Shown: piece by piece, positions 61,201 through 64,000 of the stretch
Numbering within the stretch: position 1 is the first letter of the stretch
Layout of the letters: each line of letters opens with the position of its first letter
Origin: Macrocystis pyrifera
Lineage: Eukaryota > Sar > Phaeophyceae > Laminariales > Laminariaceae
Length of the DNA: 64,000 nt
Reading direction: 5' to 3'
Assembly (NCBI GenBank): GCA_031763025.1
Contig: JASSKH010000040.1
Coordinates: 1,749,001-1,813,000 of the forward strand
Notes under the pieces: generated by a model
Seen by the model: only the letters and a program-made list of their open reading frames with translations
What the model was told of the DNA's origin: nothing
The model's database searches: none
Program-made: the position numbers and the translations under genes

Positions 61201-64000
61201 CACGTTTTTTTTCAAGCGCACGATTCCCCGCCGCCCTGCCCCCCCCCCCCTTTGTTTGTTCGATACGACGCGACGTGCCCCTGCTGGTCATCCTTGGCTC
61301 TTCCAGTGTCGACGGTTAACGCCTTACTCCAGGGTGGTGTCCGATGTGCTCGGGCGCCTGACGCTGCTTCCGCGAGGACGGGCGCAACGGGTCGTGGAAT
61401 CAATGCTCCCTCTCGCCGACGTATGTCCCACTCTGGCGTCGGCATTGGTCACCCTGTGCAGGAAGTGTGTCTCGCGCGTCGAGAACAAGGTGAGCTACGC
61501 TCCTGGATCTCGAGCGGGTGCCGGGTGCATATGCGGCAGAGGCCTTACTTCGGTTGCGTCACTGCCAGGCTGATAGTTCCCCCTGGGTTGCAGGTCGACA
61601 CGGGCAAATTTCGATCATTGGAGCGTCGACAAGTACCGCCCACCCACGCGTTTTCCGCTTCTTCTCGCTTCCCGAAGTACGGCATGCGACCAACACCCGA
61701 CTAGACGTGTATGTACACCGATGCAGTCTCCTGGTCGCTCTCGCGTCTCGCGGTCGTGGTGGTGAATGTTTTTTTCTTCAGTACGCGTCTCCCGGCTTTG
61801 GATTATTGGCTGTAGTATTGTGATCACAAAAAAAGACGAGGTTCGACGTCGCCTTGTTTTCCCGACACCGGCGTGCGATCATCTCCCCCTTCACGGTCCT
61901 TTCGCGCCCATTGTTGTGCACAAATCGCTCGTGTGCTGCCGCAGTGCCCGGCCCCCTTTATCCACTGCGAGGTTGTTTTTCTATGTACGCCCTATACCCT
62001 CTGGCCCTGCTTCCGTCGTACATGGAGAGCTCAATTGCCATGATTTATCTCCGCTCTAACGATCTAGCAGCCGTGGCAAACCAAACTGGGGCACCCATTC
62101 ACTGATCCCTCCTATCCCTTCGTGGTCTCCCGGTGTAGGGTCGGCTGCTGGCGCTGCACGCGGTGACTTGCATCCTCGCCTGGAATGCGCACCGCGCAAG
62201 GAGCGGAAGGGGCGACGGCTGTCTGGACCAGGAGGGCATGCAAGAGGATCTTGTTGGGATGTTCCGCCGGGCATTCGAAAGTGGATTGCAGATTGTGAGG
62301 AATGAGAAAGGCCAGATGTTTGGGGAAAGCGAAATTTAGCGCTGGCACTTCCTTCCGTGTCTGGGCATGGCTGGGTTCGCGCTTTTCTTGACGATGAGGG
62401 AGAGAGTAGGAGAGGGAGTCGAAAATGAAATACGCTCGTAGCTTGTTTTGCAGATTTTGATGCATACAGCGCGTGTTAGACGGTGGCGCATCCCTCACCT
62501 ATACCATATGACTACATATTCACAATGAGCACTGCAGCCCTCCGGGATAGCACACGTAACGGTCGAGGCTCAGAACAAAGCAACACAGGCAATGAAGCGT
62601 TGTCGTCGGCGTGAAGGACTGACCCGAGCTCGAAAACGACCGCATGCTGCCAGCCAAAGTCGTCTCCGACCAACCGAACCCCGCCCCCGTCACGCCCTTA
62701 CCCAACCCTCATCTTCAGGCCGCCCGCGCGGACACACTTCACCTTCTCTCCAGCAAACTCGCAACGTCGGTACCACTCGCCTACCAATCGGCAGCCCTTT
62801 GGAGCGCGATTGCCGCAAACGGGACACACTGCAGTCGAGCACTGCGTCAAGGGCCGCACCTGGTGCCGTCGACCCTGGAGCTTCCGCCGGCCGTCGACGT
62901 CAAGGCCTTGAGCGGACTCCGAGAAATATTCAGGATGCGCCTTTTCAGGTTCCTGGCCCATAAGGACGAGGTCCTGGGCATGGGTTCTGAGATCGTTGCT
63001 GCTGGTACCGACGATTGTAGTCTCGGTACCAGTCGAAGTGGAGGAGACGACAACGGCGGTAGCGGTACGAGCCGAGCGAAGGGTAAGAAGAAGGTTCGCC
63101 GACGGCGGGGCGGGCGCTTTCAGTTCGTCCCTCTCAGGTTGCTCGAAGAATATGGGACGTCAAGTAAAAGCCATGCCATCGTTGGCGGCGGCAGCAGTGG
63201 CGTCGGCCGTGGCCTTGACAATGGCTACGGTAGTGTGCGAAGCGTTAACGGACGAGGCGTAGTTCCCCGAGACGCTATCGGCCACTTGCTGAAGTGCTGT
63301 TGGGCGCTGGTTCCCGCCCTCGAAGGGTCGATAGAGACGGGCGCGGGCGACGGGCACGAGAGGGTAGCGGTCGGACCGGGAAAGCGAGAAGATGCGGAGG
63401 CGGTAGCGAGAGCGGTGTTGGGGGCGGGAAGTAGTCGGTTTGGGGGACGACGAGGAGGAGGAAGAAGACGAGAAGTGTCGACCCATGGGATTGGTGTTTG
63501 CTCACCAGAGGGGGAGGCGTTAGTTGCTGTGGTGGAATTCCTGGAGGGAGGCGGGAGTATGGAGGTGAGTTCCGGGGGCGTAAGGGGGGCGAATCATGCC
63601 CCAAGATGGCGTACAACGCGCAACTCCGGAACATGTTGGTCGTGCTGGTGTCATCGCACGTGGAGGTCGTAGCGTGCGGATAGCGGGGCGTTGAGCCGAC
63701 ATCCGTCTGCTGTGCTGTCCCTCGAGCCCTCCGTGTAGACTAGCGTGTCGACCTTGCTGGTTGTAGGTGTTGGGCTGCCTGGTTGTGGACTGGTTCTGCA
63801 GGCAGGTGAGTGTTGCATTCTCCAATTTATAACTTGTTGATTGTTCGCTTGCACCAAGGATCAACCTACACATCCCAGACAAACTCTGACCCCCACGTTT
63901 AACTGGACTTCAGGCGGTTCGAGTGGTGACTCCACTCCAACCTCCCGCTTATCCGGAAGAAGACAATCTTCGTCAATCCCACGTTCCCGCTCCGCCTACG
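55264..64000 (+). CDS. FANCI: FANCI-like Fanconi anaemia protein, partial (3' end beyond window)
   Basis: FANCI pairs with FANCD2 in a clamp loaded at DNA interstrand crosslinks. Exons read: 55264-55365, 57508-57702, 58161-59165, 59546-60820, 61333-61489, 62139-62294, 62629-63564, 63767-63805, 63914 to window end. The best homology is LGRLTLLPRGRAQRVVESMLP with LASALVTLCRKCVSRVENK, spliced in phase to GRLLALHAVTCILAW; this follows the human block on either side of [20 protein letters not shown]. Other matches are ENLAVESILAVFDVVEGARP, GADFTGILRQ, HLLKCCWALVPALEG and VLGCLVVDWFC. Long Gly/Ser/Arg inserts (about residues 190-270 of the model and around 60340-60530) are atypical. Unsettled points: the first exon is inferred from phase only; the 60820/61333 junction is out of phase with the obvious donor; and a short exon may be missing between 62295 and 62628, so the acceptor at 62629 is tentative. 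The exons are markedly more GC-rich than the flanks. Confidence 0.68.
57459..57477 (+). other. Poly-C polypyrimidine tract before an acceptor
   Basis: A run of about 17 C lies some 30 bp before the acceptor ACTACTCAG at 57507. Similar C runs precede the acceptors at 58160 (about 12 C, 58139-58150) and, less closely, 61332 (about 12 C near 61239-61250). They replace the usual T-rich tract. Confidence 0.7.

Noticed and set aside
1..64000. CRISPR arrays, prokaryotic operons, rRNA genes
   Set aside because: None seen. The repeats present are minisatellites and TIR elements, and the genes are spliced, so prokaryotic features are not expected.

Overview
The window is nuclear DNA of an intron-rich eukaryote. 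Genes are split into many short exons with GT-AG junctions, separated by kilobase introns and AT-rich, repeat-laden spacers. The coding content suggests an alga, probably a photosynthetic stramenopile such as a brown alga. There is a bacterial-type release factor 3 of cyanobacterial flavour (expected in a plastid), an ARFRP1 GTPase, a plant-type DUF7906 membrane protein, secreted lipocalins, a mitochondrial-type short-chain dehydrogenase and a FANCI-like protein. The lineage is an inference; no marker in the window proves it.

Layout. 1-1160: decayed Ty3/gypsy pol fragment (minus), followed by a long foldback palindrome. 2235-11127: RF3 gene, 12 exons (+), with a 2-nt frameshift inside the P-loop and a 4.7-kb repeat-rich first intron. 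11128-16189: minisatellites plus one possible exon of a FYV7/TAP26-like gene (minus). 16190-19394: ARFRP1, 7 exons (+). 19687-23550: DUF7906 protein, 5 exons (minus), divergently transcribed from the next gene. 23868-36450: phase-consistent 13-exon gene (+) encoding a signal peptide, two tandem lipocalin domains and a C-terminal cysteine-rich domain. Its 4.4-kb intron 4 holds an inverted-repeat element. 39621-50077: HSD17B10-type dehydrogenase, 6 exons (minus), with a 7.5-kb first intron carrying two PIF/Harbinger-like TIR elements and several hairpins. 55264 to the window end: FANCI-like gene (+), GC-rich, with glycine/serine low-complexity inserts and several poly-C polypyrimidine tracts; it continues beyond the window.

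The genes share no obvious pathway: organelle translation, Golgi trafficking, an ER or secretory membrane protein, secreted ligand binding, mitochondrial fatty-acid oxidation and DNA crosslink repair. The most unusual items are the lipocalin-lipocalin-Cys-rich fusion, the RF3 P-loop frameshift, and a 9-bp near-palindrome (TACCTGGTA) found at least 19 times, always outside exons. Exon coordinates were read by hand from splice signals, reading phase and protein-family conservation. Most are phase-checked, but none has transcript support.
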